64,000 nt of DNA from Lactuca virosa (GCA_928212115.1 CAKMRJ010003334.1:97923002-97987001); one strand, 5' to 3'; shown: positions 50,593 through 63,121, counted from the stretch's first letter. Notes: generated from the letters alone by a model not told the origin. Translations and numbers: made by a program.

Positions 50593-51262
50593 TGTTGGAA
50601 CCTGAAAGTGAACCTCTAGCAATCTCTGTCCTTGTATGCTCCGAAGTAAGCCAGTTCCGGAGTAAGATGGTGTTCCGAAGTCAAAAGATGTTCAGGAGTC
50701 AATCAGTGTTCTGGAGTCAAATTGGTGTCTGGAACAAAGTATATGTTCCGGAGCTATTGTTTTGAATTGATGTTGTCCGAATGTACTATTGTCCGTCTGA
50801 ATTAATTGTATTTGTCATTTAGCTTGATTTTACATGTCATAGGACTTAGTCTCTTTTGTCAAACCTAGATAATCAGAGTGTCAGAAATAACTCTATTATC
50901 CGGTCCTATGTCTGTATTTGGTTAGTACGATGTAATCAGTTCTCCTATTTAAAGGAGCTTTTTATGTTAAATCAAGTGACAGATTGTTCAAACAAATATA
51001 ACAATATTCTAGTTTACTTCACCTTTCAAGTTATTCTCTAAAAACATTCTTCTTGTTCCTCATTTATTATCTTTACTTTGATCATTATCTTTACTCTTCA
51101 TTAATATCTTGAATACTTTGTTGAATGCTTTAACTCAGACTTGACTGGTCTTGCCAGACTTGACTGGAACATTCCTTAGTAAGCAGAAATTGATCTTAAG
51201 CATTAACTCAAGGTTTGAGTTTTCAAACCTTGTCCATGTGCATCAGATCTTTTGCATTCACA
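50593..51262 (+). repeat. 3' LTR of S2
   Basis: 670 bp, the same length as the 5' LTR. It carries the 18-bp array (about 50640-50756) and the promoter CTCCTATTTAAAGGAG (50942-50957), ends TTCACA, and is followed by CTATG (51263-51267). Confidence 0.93.
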
Positions 51263-51267
51263 CTATG

Positions 51268-52777
51268 CACTCACTTGATAAAATGGATGACTGATGATTT
51301 CGGCAGTGCTTCGCTTAGCACTTCCAAAGAGGCCTAGACGTATAAAGCACTAAGCCTTAGTCTAGTTTCATAATCCTAGAGACTATAGTAATTATAGTCT
51401 AGATGTTTCAATAATCATAATGTCTACATCAAGATCTATCAAGTAAGGAATAACCAGGTACGATCATATCGGAGCTAGGGTCTGTTTGGTATATTGAGTA
51501 TACTGTTCAGATATCTAACTTGAAACACCTCACTAAATCCAGCCTAAACATCACTCCCGTAAGTAGATCAAACAGTATAATGACTTGGAATCACTGACAA
51601 ATCTTAAATATAGGTTCATAATAACGACTTATGACTATAATTAAAAGTTACACTTAAATATAATAAGTGTAGCTTAACTTACAGAGTAATCTAGCGAAAA
51701 CCGGGAATCACGCGGGCAGAGCTCTGACCCAGGATCTTCTATTCACTAGTTATTTGACGCTGCAGGGCTTCACCGAAGGGGTCAGAAGCCCGGTAGTATA
51801 AGGGACTAAAGGTGGAAGGTGTTCCAGAGAAAATATGGGAGAGTAGTGTGAGGAAAGAGCTGATTTTAGAAGGTTTATATAGTCTGGAGTGCGCGTCGTG
51901 CTTCTGGTCGGAAGAGGGTGATGTGTCGCTTTCTGCGTGGTGCCATGTGTCACATTCTGTGTGGTGTAGCAGTGCACGCCACACAAGCAGTCTGTGCGTG
52001 TGGCCACGCGCAGAATTTTCTGTTTTCTTAAAAAAAATCATATGTTCTTCATACGAGCTCTGTTTTCGATGGGTTTTATATCCACGTGTATCTATCGCTG
52101 AGATCTACAAATTTCATTTAGACTATGTCGACTAATTTTGATTTATTTTTCAAGTTAAGTTTTTAACACGATTATACTTTTAAAGTCCATTAAAATTTCA
52201 TAACTCTCTTGTCCGACGTCCTTTCTCGACTGTATTTACATTTTCGTGTTTCTATTAACAAGATCTTCCATTCTCGTTTAGATTATTTCGACTAATAATC
52301 AACCAATCTAAAATTTGATACCAGTGTTGCACACTGTTATGCTGGAACTTAGAAAAATCATAAATTCTTCTTACGAAGTCAGATTTGGACGTTCTCTATA
52401 TGCACGCTCTCGGTTGAACGACTGCAACGACTTTCGTTTAGGTTACTTAGGCTAATAAGCAACCTATCTCCGATTCACTATTTACGATACACTAATTGAT
52501 CGTGAAACTTCGGAAGTCCTTGAATTCTGCATACGAAGTCGGATTTGAGTGTGTTTTATATATACGGGATTCATATCACAACTCCTACATTTTCCCTCAA
52601 AATTATTTGTCCTAAATAATCTTCTATCGAGATTTCCATTTCATAGTTTATCGATAAATTATTAAAATGGCTTTATAATACGTAGTTTGCAACGCGTACG
52701 ACTAATGAGATTCCTAATTGAGGATTTAAATTATGATTATTGTTTATTTTTTCTAGCCCAAAGATGTGGGCATTACA
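51268..52777 (-). repeat. U3-side piece of the G1 LTR
   Basis: The minus strand begins TGTAATGCCCACATC at 52777. It contains the four-unit 160-bp array (52038-52677), palindromic GC-rich words (51890-52011; GCGTGTGGCCACGCGC at 51996-52011) and a TATA box (ACTATATAAACC, about 51873-51884). The open frames 51739-52135 are by-products. GAAAACCGGGAATCACGCGG at 51697 matches G0 at 15665. Confidence 0.75.
52038..52677 (-). repeat. 160-bp tandem array in G1 U3
   Basis: Units start at 52038, 52198, 52358 and 52518: exactly 160 bp each, although the units are strongly diverged. Recurring blocks are TCATAACTTCTTCATACGAA and, about 90-100 bp later, CGACTTTCGTTTAGATTA, then CGACTAAT. The array is collinear with that of G0. 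Confidence 0.82.
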
Positions 52778-54840
52778 ATTATCTCCCTCTTAGTATGATT
52801 ACGTCCCATAATCATCAGCAAAAAACGTTGAATAACAATTCCCAAGTCATCTCTCAATCCTCTAGTAAGGAGTTTCCTTATTACTTGTTTCCACACAGTA
52901 CTATCTTAACCAATTCTTTCGTATTTAAACGTGAAATGACACTTTAAGTTCTTTTTATAACCGCTCAACAGCCTATCGACCTAATTCCATTAACACTTTT
53001 ACTTAAGTGACTTCACATAGCTAATCTTCCTTCTCCAAGGATAATAGGGTCCACGAACTTAACCATTCTGTATCTCTTTCAGGATTCGACCTTTTCTGGA
53101 CTTCAACGTTTCTTACATCGTCCTTAACATAACTAATAGGGAGATCCGAGAATGGTCTCAGATCCAAATACCTCAAGTTATTCTTTGACAACGGGTCTAT
53201 GAAAATGTACTTCATGGACCAATTCCTTACATATGTGATACCTAATAAGGTATGCTTTTGTCACTCGATCGATTCTGACCTACGTTGTATCGTGATTCTA
53301 CACAACCATGGACACTTGATATTAAGATCTAAGGGGAGATCATTCCATTTACCTATTGGCGCAGGTAAAGGTTTCAAGTTCCCTCATGATGTTGTTTCCT
53401 TACTTTCCAACCAAAACGTCCATTCAAACAGGTATTGAAGCTAATAATTTTTTTTCTTAGCTTCTGGTGCTGCAACCTCCCCGGATCTTGATGCGGAATT
53501 TGAAATCGAGTTTCCTTTCGTACTTTGGGTCTCCCCCACTTGCATTTGAACCCTCACTTTCTCATTACATACAACCAATCCAAGCACAGGTTGGCTTTGT
53601 CTCTATGATTGGTAGTTTTCTTTCTGCTTGAAAGAAACCCCTAATTTTCATGATGAATTTAACACTTTCAATATAGTATTGTTGCTTGTGCTTACTTCGA
53701 GTGATCTTCTTGTCGGACACAATGTATTCCGATCAAGATCATGACAGGCTCTTAGATCGTTCTACCAACATACTCATGTACCAGATGGTAGATGAGGGTC
53801 GCAATATTCGCAGCAAAAACGGTTGCTGAACTCAATATTTTCTCTTCCTCCTTTCTAAGACGATTAAACTTTTCGTACTCTTCTTGATCATAATTAAGAT
53901 AATAGTTTATCGACGTACTACTAACATCCTTATGCGCATCCATTCTACAATATTTATGACCTTTGTGACTTGACAAACGAGTATCAAACTCTTATACTTC
54001 TGCGGGGCGGTGCTTATCATGCATTCGTATATTAATTTTCTGTTGGACCTTCAGTCCAAATCTTCGGGTCAAAAATTTGATCTCCATCGAAGACTCATAC
54101 GTTTTCTCGAATTGAGCCATAGACTCCGCCTACATATTTACTCTAGCTACAATAACAGACCGAATGATCACATTCTAATGACCTTCCATTGTATGGTGCA
54201 GTTGATGCACGTTGGATTAGGCTCATGTCTCTAAGAGTCAACTTCCTAATACTGTAGATATCTTCCTCCATGCTCTAATGTTGTGCAACCACATTATAAA
54301 AAGTAACATTTTGAGCTACTAGGTACTTAGTTTTAATGACAGTTGTAATCTGTATGTTGATTGTCTCGATCCTTTCTTCTTCAATCTTACAAATAAATAC
54401 GGACACTACATCGAACACGGTTCTCAAAACCGAGTAACTTATTTCGCAAATTCACCCTTAACCGGGAACTGTTTTTTAATACTAATAGGGTTGGAATAAC
54501 ATTTTCTTCTCAATCATTACCGAAACAAAGGTAATGATAAAAATGAACAAAAACTGAACTTGGATACCGGTTTCTTAGTAACCTTGCAACTTTTCCTGAT
54601 CTAAGTGTAAGTCCTGTGCTTCGGGTAGTATAGGCCTCTACTACCTTTCACACCTACTCATACTCGTCCCAAGTATTGTCTTGTAGTTTTCCAAGTCACC
54701 ATACAAGCACGAAATCACATAGCAATTTAACACATTAAGTAGTATAACATAATTATAGCTTTTTTATAACTTCTAAAATGATAACAATCATATTCAAAGT
54801 TTATTATACTTTATGCCTCTTATACCAGGCTACATACTAC
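52778..54840 (-). other. Probable interior (3' end) of the G1 element, no gene recognised
   Basis: It begins with a minus-strand polypurine tract (TAAGAGGGAGATAA, 52778-52792) abutting the G1 LTR, so it should be the 3' internal region of that element. Frames up to 79 codons (53199-53438, 53752-53976 minus, 54010-54234) carry no motif I know. Either a decayed pol or a long 3' untranslated region fits. Confidence 0.45.
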
Positions 54841-54845
54841 AACAC

Positions 54846-54973
54846 TTATCTAATCGAAACAACCACTCCTATGCCTCGAAATTTTTGGATAAGCAACTTC
54901 TTTTTATTGAGTCCCTGAAGTGATGTCTGCTTCTTTTTATCTAATTGAAACAACCACTCTTATGCCTCGAAAT
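54846..54973. repeat. Direct repeat of about 36 bp, 91 bp apart
   Basis: TTATCTAATCGAAACAACCA at 54846 and TTATCTAATTGAAACAACCA at 54937, each continuing CTCnTATGCCTCGAAAT. Confidence 0.85.
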
Positions 54974-55420
54974 ACGGGCCGACACAATGTTAATTGTTGA
55001 TGCGTTATGAGATGACATGATGATCTTTGTGGTAGTTATTGAGTAGCAGTACAAGGTTACCAGGGAATTTAAAGAGATATTTGTTAGATCTCCTAAGGGA
55101 GATTCGTGAATATATTTTTTGATGAATTGATTGATATATGTGTGACATTTGTATGATTATGTGATTATGTGTGTTATTTCTTATTGTAGTTGTTATTCAC
55201 TGAGCTGTGAGGCTTACGATGTTTGTTTGTGGTTGTTTTGCATGTTAGAGATAGTAGCGGTTGGCTCAGATCCTATACTTGAGGCCAATATGATCCCTGG
55301 TGATAGCTTCTTGTGCTCCAGGGTGCCAATGTACACTAAAATATTTGAAAAAGTATTATTGAGAAATTTATTTTTATGGTGTACCTGGTGTGAAAACTTG
55401 GTTGTTACAATCTAGCATGC
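54974..55420 (+). repeat. Fragment of a plus-strand Gypsy-type LTR
   Basis: TTATTCACTGAGCTGTGAGG, TTGTTTTGCATGTTAGAGATAG and a final GGTTGTTACA (about 55410) resemble, in the opposite orientation, the CACTAAGCTTTGTGCTTACG...TATGTTTCAGGTA series of G2 (minus strand, 62340-62400). It is an R/U5 end fragment. The frame 55149-55415 is not credible as a gene. Confidence 0.5.
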
Positions 55421-55899
55421 TTGACATATAAAGGTATGAGCTTAAGGACTTGCAAGAATACTAAAACAGCACAAGATGATGAGGTAGAGGTTTGCTTGTT
55501 AAAACAATTCACCAAGAACACCTTCTTCTATCTCAAGAGGCTAAAATCACCACAAAAAGCTCACAAGGTCAATAATGGAGGTTAAGATTTCTTCTAGGCT
55601 GAAAGGGAGGTGATGGAGGCTGAGGGTGTGAAAACCCTAGCCATCACATCCCTTAAATAAGGCAAAAAAACCAAAACGTTAGGGTTTGCACTCTGGCGGC
55701 CACAACGTTGTGACCATACACTTGTCACATCGTGGTGCGCAAGGATGATGCATGTTTCATAAGGCCATGACCACGTCGTGGTGTATCCTCCACCACGTCG
55801 TGCCCATCACAAAACCCTTATTTTACTTCTTTAATTGCCAAAAACATAAATGAAACATTTACATGGAATATATGTTACATAAGTAGCTTTTACAACTAC

Positions 55900-55948
<49 letters not shown>

Positions 55949-56051
55949 TACACACACACGTGGACAAAGAATTGTCCAATCATAGATAAATGTAAGCACA
56001 ATAATTATGTTGTTTAAATCGGTGTCTATGTTTAAACTTAAATTATATAAT
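55421..56051 (-). repeat. G3: fragment of a minus-strand LTR
   Basis: It shares GTGATGGAGGCTGA, a TTAAATAAGG promoter (55650-55660) and a following AAACCCTA...TTAGGGTTT stretch with G2 (63740-63820). Upstream of the promoter (minus strand) are palindromic words based on CACGACGTGG: CACAACGTTGTG at 55701-55712, CCACGTCGTGG at 55771-55781 and a partial copy at 55791. It ends in AT/CA microsatellites next to C3. Confidence 0.6.
55903..55959. repeat. (AT)n(AC)n compound microsatellite
   Basis: AT dinucleotides (about 55903-55930) run into CA dinucleotides (55931-55959). Confidence 0.95.
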
Positions 56052-56833
56052 TGTTGGGTTTTATAGGTTATATTAAAATCATGTGGCGGAAAAACTTAAC
56101 CCTAATTTCACATGCAACCTATTGGATCTAAATTTTCTCTATTGATTTGCAACAAACAATTGAACATCAATAACCCTAGGTAAACCCTATTGTTATCTAA
56201 ATTCACAAAGGGATTAGGGTTTACATACCTTTTGATTATTGTTGTAAATAATCAATCAAATCCTTCTTGAACAAGCTCTAGAATGCAAGCACCAGAAATC
56301 TCGTGCCTCTAATGGCTCACACCCAAAACCCTAGAATGAAGAGAAGAGAAAGGGAGGAGCATGATATTTCATTCCTAATACTCTTAGGAACGTCATTAAC
56401 GAAAATTGATGGCCTTGGGGTCCTATTTACAGTTTAGGTAACTTGCAAGCAAAACAGAATCTGAATTGATTAAATAATAGATTTAATCCTAACTCCAATG
56501 CTTTCCTTTTATGCAACCAGGAGGCTTCTACAAACCCTATAAAGACTCCCAATTTCGTTCACCCCTTGGATGATTCTGGAATTGCTTCTTTTGTTCAACT
56601 ATTGAACAATTACAATTAACCCCTTGTACCTTTAATAATTCCAATTAATTCCAGATTAATTCTAATTAATAATTAATTAATTCTATTTGATTTCTTATTA
56701 ATTTATTAATCATATAAGTTAAAAAATCAATTATTTAACTATTGATCTCATGTTAATTTATTAATCACATAACAAATCATATCAATTTTCTATTCCCAGT
56801 TAATATATTAATCACATAATATATATTAACAAA

Positions 56834-56930
<97 letters not shown>

Positions 56931-57041
56931 CTAATATCATTTCTAGATATTTTTTTGTTATGAGGGCAACCAAAAAGGACTTTGCTTCTATTTTCAAGTT
57001 TATACCAATTTAGTTATGAGCTTAGACACCTTAATCTAGCA
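56052..57041 (-). repeat. 3' LTR of C3
   Basis: About 990 bp, reading TGCTAGATTAAGG at its start (57041, minus strand) and ending ...AAAACCCAACA at 56052. It contains a (TC)n(TA)n microsatellite (56837-56928), which accounts for part of its length over the 782-bp C2 LTR. Confidence 0.75.
56837..56928. repeat. (TC)n(TA)n microsatellite
   Basis: About 32 bp of TC dinucleotides followed by about 60 bp of TA dinucleotides, inside the C3 LTR. Confidence 0.95.
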
Positions 57042-57053
57042 GTCTCCCACTTA

Positions 57054-58440
57054 GATAAGTATATAACTACAAATGCAAGTATAACCAAACAACAAAGAGT
57101 GCTTTCCAAAGCCACTACTAAACTCTGATTTAATCAAACATTGGTCCTAAGATAAGTGATTTGATATTCCTTCGTTATACAAGATATCATATGGACGTGA
57201 GACATGGATTAGAATTAATCTTATGGTCCAAGATCTATTTCTCGATTTTCTGATTTATGACGACTGAATTCAGACTACTGATTGGCCACATGAATTTAGT
57301 TTGGGCTCGGCCAAGCACTTCAAATGTTGACCACAAATCATCGAGGGGCCCAAAGATATCGCTTTTTCCGTTAGGGCAAAAGGAACAAATAAAATTCGAC
57401 TTATATGTTTGTATCTTTTACTCACCAAATCATACATGACTCTACGTTTTATAACATCACGTTACAGATGCGTTTTTGCAATGCCAATGCACAACCGATT
57501 TGTAAATTACAACTCATATATCTCCATTTTAAGAATAAAAGATATTATCGTCTCACAATTACTCATGATACAGTCCATGAAGTAATTCACTGAACGTGGG
57601 TTTATCGAATGCTCAAAATCTCCATTTTCTAAGTATTCATGGATATTGTAGCAACCATTGCAATGTAAAATATCCATAAACAATCTACAATTCAATTCAT
57701 GACAGTCTTAATTCACTACTTACTTCCAAAAGTATGAGCAACTACAGAATTTTGAATAATCAAATCATTCAGGAAGTAAAACATGCAAAACATGAAACAC
57801 AATATTAAACTAATTAACCATGGTCTCAAAACTATTGAATATAAATAATCTCTGTTATTTAATCATCCTAATAATTACGACTTTATTCATTGTATAATGT
57901 TTTGAGTAATCAACTAACCACTTGAATTAAACATCAGTCATGGCATGTTATGAACATGCATACTTTGCCGCTCCATGGTCCTTCATTTGTGAACAGATCA
58001 ACTGGACATTATTTCAATGATGCTCATTTCACAATTCCGAATTCTTATCCCTATCCAAGATGTGATGGAATTCCAACTTAAAATGCATTAAACTCCTATG
58101 ATATCAAGATTCCAAAGTCTCTAAGATTGAGTATTTGATATTACAGAATATCCCATTGGAACTTTGTTACTAGAAACAATTCCATGGTAACGAAGGTTCA
58201 AATTCAAGATACACTCCTTGAACACTTCTCTTACATTAAAGTTTTCAACTCACATGTAGACATATCAACCATCTCCCATTATGAAACATTTCCATATTCT
58301 CATATGACTATCTATTCTAATCAAGAATCATCTCAATCCATAATCATGTTACTATGGTCCATCCAAATTAATATCATACTTCTAACTGTCCATAAGCAAC
58401 CAGTCTTAGAATGTTCTTGACAGTTGTTTAACAACTTTAG
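57054..58440 (-). other. 3' untranslated region of C3
   Basis: Homologous to 35101-36176 (C2, plus) and 10621-11130 (C1b, minus). No gene. The conserved core is the stretch around GTAAATTACAACTCATATAT and TCACAATTACTCATGAT (57495-57570). Confidence 0.7.
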
Positions 58441-60912
58441 TCACACAAAATTCAAATCCTTTTTCTCATAATGCCTTGAGCACTTGAAAAATTAGAATAA
58501 GTGAATATTATAGCATATGTAATCGATCCTATATCTGAAACATATGTGACTCGATTCATTATGTATCACATACAGATTTGATATTTGTTCAATCTCTTAC
58601 TATAATATTTCCATATATCGAATTTCCTATGTTGAACCATTTCACCATTATATTCATATATGTCTATGACTAAGTTCTATTAAACTATACAATCTAAACC
58701 TTTAGATTCGAAAAGAAAGTATGAGTGTCTCTCCCTTAAGTCTACTATAGAGAAACAATTCTCAAACTTTGTAATTTTCAAATTGAAAACTTTATTCCCT
58801 ACGAACAATATTGTCAACATGCATTACTAGCATAACAATTATGCTCCCACTAGCTTTTACATGTACCCAAAAATCAACTGGACTTCGAGAAATCAATACT
58901 CTTGACTTTCTTACAAAAGTTCATATTTTTGTTACGCGATGCTTCGATAAGTCTCCAACTAGACTTTTTAATCTTATACACTTTCATTGGATAGCAAATG
59001 TATGTGTTTAACCTCTTTCATAACTTATAAATATATGTCTTGAAAGTTCAAACAATTCCTTGCCATTCCTCACAATTTGAAATATAAAGAGGGATGTGGT
59101 AATCATATTGTGAATTTGAGAATGCAATGAACACAACAAATATCCTTATTAATTAGATCTTTTAAAATCTATTAGCAAAATTATTTCCTCATAATCATTC
59201 TCATGAACTAGAGCGAAACCTTTTCCACCTAGATTTTATGGTGCATACGTTCCCATCCATGTGAATCTATCATTTCCAACCTATAATCATAAGACAAGGT
59301 TTAGGACAAGATCAAATTAAAATTTAGCTTTCCTTAATGGACTGAACTTCTCTATTCTAATTTTCTTTCCCTTTCGTAGCACAAGGGCCTACCAGTGCTT
59401 CCATATTCTTAGCAGCTCACCCATATTGATTAATATACTTTCACTGACCAACGAGATTTTGCTTTCGCGGTTAAATGAAAACATAGAACTCATAAGCATT
59501 GCCAACTCAACTTGAAGTGCACAAAAATAAGAATGTGTCAACCAAATACGATAGGTTATCAATATCAGGTCGCGTGCTAGTGATAGCTAAAAGGTTTATT
59601 TTCGATTGACTCTTGAACCTCTCAAGATCAATACGACTCCTACTGACGTCAACACTCATTTACAAGCTAAAACAAATATTCAAAATTTTGTGTGGATTCT
59701 TGACAGGAAAACACTTCATAGAATAGGTCTTAGTTTATCTTTTGTTTCTCGATTAACGAAAACATCACAACTATAGTTCTATATGTGCTAGAGTAAGAAA
59801 ACAATATACTCCACATATTTCGAGGTGTTTTCAACCTTCTTAGTTTGAAATGAGTTTCAAGATATGATTCATAGTGACTAGAGCATGGATCTACAACTTG
59901 ATTTGGAATGAAGTATGACTCATTTCTTGATCGAACTATTTCCAACAATATCTTATTCCTCTTCTTAGCCATACCATTGCACTAAGGTGTTCTTCGAGGA
60001 TCAGTTGTGATATAAATCCACATCACTAAGATGATCATAAGACATGATACTAAAGTACTCTCCTTTCCTTTCAGATTGGAGAAACTTTTATCTTTCTGCC
60101 TATTAGATTCTTCTTATTCGTTCTGCTACTCTTTGAATCTTTTCAAAGTATCAGAATTATGCTTTATCTTATAAACATAACCATATCTACTGAAACATCA
60201 GAAATCATGACGAATAGAATTATTGTCCTTTGTGGTGGATCTCAAGAGTTCATTTTAACATGTACTAGACCCATTAGTCCTTCACTTGACTCACATAAAC
60301 ATGTGATCAATGAATTAGTCTTAATTTTTAAATGAACAAGATTCTCATGTATCACACAATTCAAATTATATGACTCCAAGTTTCTGTCCAATTAAACCTT
60401 GGTGATGACAGTTCTTTCACTTAGTTAATTATGACAATACCACAAGTGATATCATAAGAATCAAATCCTCAACTAATATTGCTATTATTATAAATGTAAT
60501 CAACACTTTCATAAATTCCATTGCTAGGAAATATAAAATAAGGCAACCAGATAAACCAATTTTCACTTTTATAGAAGATAAACGAAAAGTTGGAACTTGT
60601 CCTTACAACGCATAAAATGAAAACTATGTTTCTAGATATCTCCGAAGAGTAATAGCAACCTATTAAATTATCCCAACTCCTTAGTAGTAGCTCCAAATTC
60701 TGATATTCGAACCATGTGACCAAAGTCCATTTCTCATGATCTGATTTAGCTCACCTTGCTCAAGCTTCCTTCTTTCTCTTAGCTCCTTTAATACCATCAA
60801 AATGTGATCATCACATCATGTATTAAGAGTCTATGAATAGGAACTTATAAAACAATGGAGTCAGATAACGGATGTACTTGAAGTAGAGTCACATGAATTC
60901 ACTTTACTATCT
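58441..60912 (-). pseudogene. pol: Decayed pol of C3
   Basis: Scattered remnants only. Around 58830-58990 the sequence matches, inverted, C2 34430-34690 and the reverse transcriptase border of C1. Between 59730 and 60300 integrase-like pieces collinear with C1 occur (for example the stretch corresponding to the catalytic Glu block near 59940-60000, with ACCATTGCACTAAGGTGTTC). Stops and indels are frequent; no frame above about 85 codons. It cannot encode an enzyme. Confidence 0.6.
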
Positions 60913-61632
60913 TTAATATCTTTCAGGTATTTTTGGACAGCTTCGTTTCCAATGTCCCTTCAATTGGTAGTAGAAACAAATGGACTCTTTAAGGTTAACA
61001 CTTGGAATGATCCCAAAACTAGCTTTTCCTTTTACTATACGATCAAACGATTTGATCTTGGACTTTCCATTGGGAAGAGAAATCTTTTCTGGACCACATT
61101 TGTCACCATTGTCAATGTCCATGGAAACCTTGGAATTAGACCCAATAAACATATATGCTTTAGATGTGCTCTTAATCATTTCTGCTTCAGCAACAATCAA
61201 CATTTGGTTCAGATCTATTAGGGTCATTTTGATATTCCTCATATAAAATTTCTCAATGAACTGATTATATGAATTTGGAAGCGAAAGAAGAACCAAATCA
61301 ATGTTTTGCTCCCTTGGGAAAACGACACCCATTCTATCCAACTTGTCCAAGTACGATTTCATTTTTAGAACATGCGCACACATAGAATTTCCATCTTAAT
61401 GTCTACATGCCAAAAAGGCTTGACTTGTCTCATATATTTCAACTTGAGGAAAACGTGACGTTGGGAGAGTCACAAGAGGAAGAGGAAGAGTTGAAGAAGC
61501 ATGATGTCCAGTTCCACCAATTCCCGAAAAAGGGAAAACATTTTCACCTTGATCAGAATGTGGAAGATCATCTTCACAAGGAAGAGGAAAACTATTTCCA
61601 AAAGAAAGAGGAAGACCATTTCTATCTTCCAA
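60913..61632 (-). pseudogene. gag: Gag of C3 with degenerate zinc knuckle
   Basis: One frame from MEDRNGLPLSFGNSFPLPCE (61632), interrupted by a stop near 61393-61396. It continues MCAHVLKMKSYLDKLDRMGV, VLLSLPNSYNQFIEKFYM, LIDLNQMLIVAEAEMIK to the knuckle ICFYYQLKGHWKRSC, where the second Cys is Tyr (CFYY for CFYC). The protein aligns along its whole length with the C2 Gag (32023-32736), including the short N-terminal part. The plus-strand frames at 60952-61246 and 61407-61652 are shadows. Confidence 0.85.
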
Positions 61633-61716
61633 GACATTTAAAATTTAGATAAAAGATAACTCAAGGTAGTTGATTTTAATCCTTAATTATTAATCCAAAT
61701 TTTAAATTAAGGCTAG

Positions 61717-62268
61717 GATCCATATTTTTTATTCGAACTTTAAAGAGGGATGTCGTAATCAAATTCGAATCTATTTTAGGTAGGTAAGTCTTTTACCAAT
61801 TCCAATCTTATGAAACTCATAGATCTTTTGAGATTCATTGAATCTTATCAATGACATGTTTAATCTCGGATTATGTAACGTCCCAAAAATTAAGACTAAA
61901 AATTTAGATTTTTAATTTAATAAAACCATTAACTAAATCAACATCATAGAAAACATGGTGAATCAAGGTGTATCAATAACATCCAAGTACATCAAGATCC
62001 ATATTTTCGATTCGAACTTTGAAGAGGGATGTCGTAATCAAATTCCAATCTATTTTAGGTAGATAAGTCTTCTACCAATTCCAATCTTATGAAACTCATA
62101 GATCTTTTGAGATTCATTGAATCTTATCAATGGCATGTTTAATCTCGGATTATGTAACGTCCCAAAAATTAAGACTAAAAATTTTGATTTTTAATTTAAT
62201 AAAACCATTAACCAAATCAACATCATACAAAACATGGTGAATCAAGGTGTATCAATAACATCCAAGTA
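61717..62268. repeat. 279-bp tandem duplication across the C3/G2 junction
   Basis: Copy 1 is 61717-61995 and copy 2 is 61996 to about 62268. Each contains about 157 bp of C3 leader (matching C2 31720-31950 inverted) followed by about 120 bp of G2 LTR start (TGTAACGTCCCAAAAAT at 61874 and at 62153). The copies differ at only a few sites. Confidence 0.92.
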
Positions 62269-63121
62269 AATCAGAGTAATATAAAATGCGGAACGATGTG
62301 GTGTGTGCACTGCAATCATCCCGGGCTCTTCCCCTTCGAACCGGAAGTACCTGAAACATAAACTGAAAACCGTAAGCACAAAGCTTAGTGAGTTCCCCAA
62401 AATACCACATACCATACATATCAAACAGATAATGGACCCCACCCGTCATCGGGCCCCGCCCGACATCGAGCCTCACTCAGAACAGATTTATCAGTCATCA
62501 AGCCCTGCCCGGTATACATATAACATATAAACACATGCATAAAAATCACAAATATAAAATAGCATACAATATAATCATCAGGTCCCGCCCGGTAAACATG
62601 TAAACACATAACACATGAAAGAGTCACACAGACAACTAGCATCCTAAACATAACAAACCATGGGTCGGTATTGGTGCCTTCGACACGCTAAACACAGTGA
62701 GGAACTCACCTCAAGCTACAGATCTCTCAGATAAAACCTCAGTCTGTTGGTCCGAAAAATCCTCGCGCTAACATCATCAAATAATATCCAATTAATAATT
62801 GGATCTCAACCCAAAATCAAGAATCTAAGTTACATAACCAATATCCAGTGTAAAAGACCATTTTACCCTTTTCTTACTTGGCCCATAACCAAGGCCCAAC
62901 CCATTTGCTAAAAAGACCCAATATCCTAAATGGCGTCCCAAGGCCCAATAAGGCCCAACTTCCAAATTGGGTCCAAAAATCATCATGGACCTAATCCGAA
63001 GAAAGTCCATAGTCTATCCATGGCCCAAATTCAAAAGTCCAATGTCCCAACAAGGCCCAAACCCTAAAAGACCAAAATATGGCTCAAACCCGAGGAAGTC
63101 AACCCAAAAGTCAAACAGCTG

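Larger units (their letters stand above)
37976..51262 (+). mobile_element. S2: full-length Sirevirus with env-like gene (13.3 kb)
   Basis: LTRs of 670 bp (37976-38645 and 50593-51262), target duplication CTATG (37971-37975 and 51263-51267), initiator-Met primer-binding site and polypurine tract. Order: gag, long linker, protease, integrase, reverse transcriptase, RNase H, spacer, env-like gene. The LTRs differ at about 28 sites by eye (about 4%), so it is older than T. All genes carry stops or frameshifts. It lies inside the G1 LTR. Confidence 0.93.
18245..52777 (-). mobile_element. G1: large LTR split into three by C2 and S2
   Basis: The pieces are 18245-18408 (starts TGTGACATCC), 36977-37975 and 51268-52777 (ends GGGCATTACA). 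Closed up they give about 2.67 kb. C2 is flanked by GTTAC/GCTAC and S2 by CTATG/CTATG, so both inserted into one pre-existing LTR. Immediately beyond 52777 comes the minus-strand polypurine tract TAAGAGGGAGATAA, so this is the 3' LTR of a minus-strand element whose interior lies to the right. TATA box, motif cluster and 160-bp array match G0. No pol motif was recognised; Gypsy type is inferred. Confidence 0.75.
56052..62152 (-). mobile_element. C3: Copia element, decayed, same family as C2
   Basis: Minus-strand order: leader (61717-62152, duplicated), gag (61632-60913), decayed pol, 3' untranslated region, polypurine tract (57042-57053), 3' LTR (57041-56052). The gag and 3' region match C2. 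The 5' end is not seen: G2 begins at 61874 or 62153 inside the leader, and the rest lies beyond the window. Confidence 0.8.

Noticed and set aside
51739..52135. Three overlapping frames of 85-107 codons
   Set aside because: Lie within the G1 LTR promoter region on both strands; no motif.
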